Source of the DNA: Trochalopteron elliotii
Taxonomy: Eukaryota > Chordata > Aves > Passeriformes > Leiothrichidae
NCBI GenBank assembly: GCA_024734555.1
Contig: JANPWX010000451.1
Location: 1,448,728 to 1,512,727 of the forward strand
Length of the DNA: 64,000 nucleotides
Direction: 5' to 3'
Every line of letters begins with the position of its first letter. The first letter of the stretch is position 1. Under the pieces are notes generated by a model. It ran no database searches. It was given only the letters and a program-made list of their open reading frames with translations, and had not been told where the DNA came from. The translations under genes were made by a program, and so were the position numbers. Below are positions 62,801-64,000 of the stretch, in pieces.

Positions 62801-62957
62801 TTGTCCCTGGTCACATGGGCACTGTGTCATGCCAGCATTGATATCATCATTGGATTATCCTTGTTAGCACTTTGAATCTCTGTAATGCACTTTGAAGTCT
62901 TCAGAGGAAGAGCTTCATGGGAATATTTGGAGAGCCTGATTCAGTTCCTAATTGGAC
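59881..62957. other. Unassigned sequence with the longest chance frame
   Basis: No gene supported. A 181-codon plus-strand frame at 61725-62270 has an ATG but no recognisable domain. About one frame of that size is expected by chance in 64 kb. A modest CpG cluster with AP-1-like cgctgagtcacatg lies at 60465-60645. Confidence 0.4.
61531..61584. repeat. 27-bp tandem duplication
   Basis: Two adjacent 27-bp copies, the first starting ctccaccatcaatgataaca and the second ctccagcatcaatgatgaca. They differ at only a few positions until the last bases. It looks like a recent local duplication without apparent function. Confidence 0.88.
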
Positions 62958-62974
62958 TGACTCATGTTGAGTCA
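62958..62974. promoter_or_regulatory. Inverted pair of AP-1 sites
   Basis: tgactca (62958-62964) and tgagtca (62968-62974) are two perfect AP-1 consensus heptamers separated by tgt. Together they form an inverted repeat within 17 bp. Binding in vivo is not shown, but two perfect sites this close are unlikely by chance. Confidence 0.35.
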
Positions 62975-63250
62975 TCAGGATATCCATTAGCTGCATCTTT
63001 AAAATCCAACATGGAGATTTGCAGTGGTCTGTGAGAGAATCAGACACCCCCAGCAGCTGCTGAGATTCCCTAGGATTGGGAAATCTGCTTCCATTGTAGA
63101 AATGCTGATTTCTGGTGCACCAACCAGCACAGGCTTGGCTGCTGAGTCATCCCATTTCTGTGTGCTCCTGATGCCTGGATGACCAACTGCTCGCCAGGAA
63201 GCTCTTGGAAAAATCTCCTCCCCGGCTGCAGCATCACTGGCATCTCTTAC

Positions 63251-63346
63251 ACACAGAGCCCACCACACCCACACCTCCCCCTCCTGCAGGGAGCACTGGG
63301 CTACCAGAACCAAAGTTAGAAATGCAAGGAGCATTCTCCTTTTCAT
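63251..63346 (-). other. Weak candidate for a signal-peptide-coding first exon
   Basis: On the minus strand an ATG at 63346 with a purine at -3 opens a frame that starts MKRRMLLAFLTLVLVAQCSL. This is a basic N-terminus followed by a hydrophobic core and a plausible cleavage region, the layout of a secretory signal peptide. After 32 codons a strong donor-like gtaagag follows at 63250, keeping phase. I do not recognise the protein, the frame also continues upstream without a stop, and no downstream exon was found. It may be chance. Confidence 0.15.
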
Positions 63347-64000
63347 TTCTAGGAAAGGGTTTTTACTCCATAAATGCTCCTTGAACAAAACAGCAAAAGG
63401 CAGTGAGTAAGGCACCTGATGACTAAAACAATTCAGGTTGTGGGAAGCAGCAGGATTTGATGTTGAATACAAATCTGAGTGTGTTTCACTTCACCCAGCT
63501 CGAGCCATGAGAAGTTGAGCATTCAGCCTAAACAAGCCACCCAAGTCCTGAGCTCTTGGCAGAGGGGACAAGCACCGAGAGCTGACTCATCCCCCCCCTC
63601 TTTGTTCTGCTGGGCTGAAATGAGCTGTCCTTTGAAGTTGCTTCCTAATACCACTTTCTAATACTCAGCAAAACACGTTGAGAATCCAGAGAGGGCAGTT
63701 TATTGATGTTAAACAGCTGAAGCTAGGTAAGATAAAGCTAACACTGATACACTGCCATGTGCCAAGGACCACAGGTCCGTAGGGTCATGGATTCCATGAT
63801 CCCATGGATGCCAGCAATGGTTCCCTTAACCTTGCTCCAGTCTGCCCTTACACTCAGAGTGTCTTAGCAACTTTTTTGTGTCTTTATAGGTGGCATTTGT
63901 AGCAGATTTTTGGCTCATTACCACTCCTTCTGGAACAGAAAAAGGGGAGATAACTACTTTACAGACCACCTTGAGAATCTCTGTTCTGTAAGTCTCTTTC
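63347..64000. other. Unassigned non-coding sequence at the window end
   Basis: No gene, RNA or transposon recognised. A short near-palindromic run of catgg words (tcatggattccatgatccca) lies at about 63785-63810. Confidence 0.45.

Noticed and set aside
63781..63812. Near-palindrome of catgg words at the window end
   Set aside because: It is too short and imperfect to suggest a hairpin RNA or a defined binding site.
1..64000. CRISPR array, operons, tRNA, rRNA, snRNA genes, endogenous retrovirus or DNA transposon
   Set aside because: No regularly spaced direct repeats, cloverleaf with internal promoter boxes, conserved small-RNA start sequences, LTR pairs, or retroviral or transposase motifs were recognised on either strand.

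Overview
The window reads as vertebrate nuclear DNA, most likely from a bird. The best evidence is a set of eight 5'-truncated copies of the 3' end of a CR1-type LINE. They carry the CR1 hallmark 'GGTTGGAAGGGACCTTAAAGATCA' block (quoted here only as the family hallmark) and in several cases an ATTCTRTG-like tail. CR1 also occurs in turtles and crocodilians, so bird is an inference. Compact spacing, moderate GC, no SINE-rich mammalian pattern and no bacterial features fit this reading.

No protein-coding gene can be supported. Open reading frames are short, lie on both strands, and have the size distribution expected by chance; none is a recognisable protein. The window is therefore best described as intergenic or deep intronic DNA. 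Two short stretches have splice-compatible coding structure and are recorded as weak exon candidates: 48717-48878 on the plus strand and 63251-63346 on the minus strand.

Layout. 1-4250: a six-N assembly gap (497-502) sits inside a 41-bp tandem repeat, followed by two minus-strand CR1 tails. 4251-18488: unique sequence with nothing identifiable except a small local duplication. 18489-18657: a plus-strand CR1. 18658-40361: about 21.7 kb with no recognised CR1. It holds a GC-rich spot with a textbook G-quadruplex motif (about 21.8 kb), homopolymer tracts, a CpG-rich patch containing a pyrimidine-rich minisatellite (27.46-28.0 kb), an ancient MIR-like SINE (32.9 kb), and AT-rich blocks dense in homeodomain/POU-like words (34.3, 36.0-36.3 and 36.9 kb) that look like candidate enhancers. 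40362-53361: five CR1 pieces, three of them within 2.8 kb (44.8-47.6 kb), plus a possible CTCF site. 53362-64000: mostly unique sequence with the most CpG-dense patch of the window (57.8-58.6 kb), a second MIR-like fragment, a 27-bp tandem duplication and a pair of inverted AP-1 sites.

Nothing here amounts to a demonstrable new biological system. The strongest direct observations are the unresolved repeat at the assembly gap, the pyrimidine minisatellite inside a CpG-rich patch, and the G-quadruplex motif. The regulatory readings are inference from base composition and short motifs and need alignment to other bird genomes to confirm.
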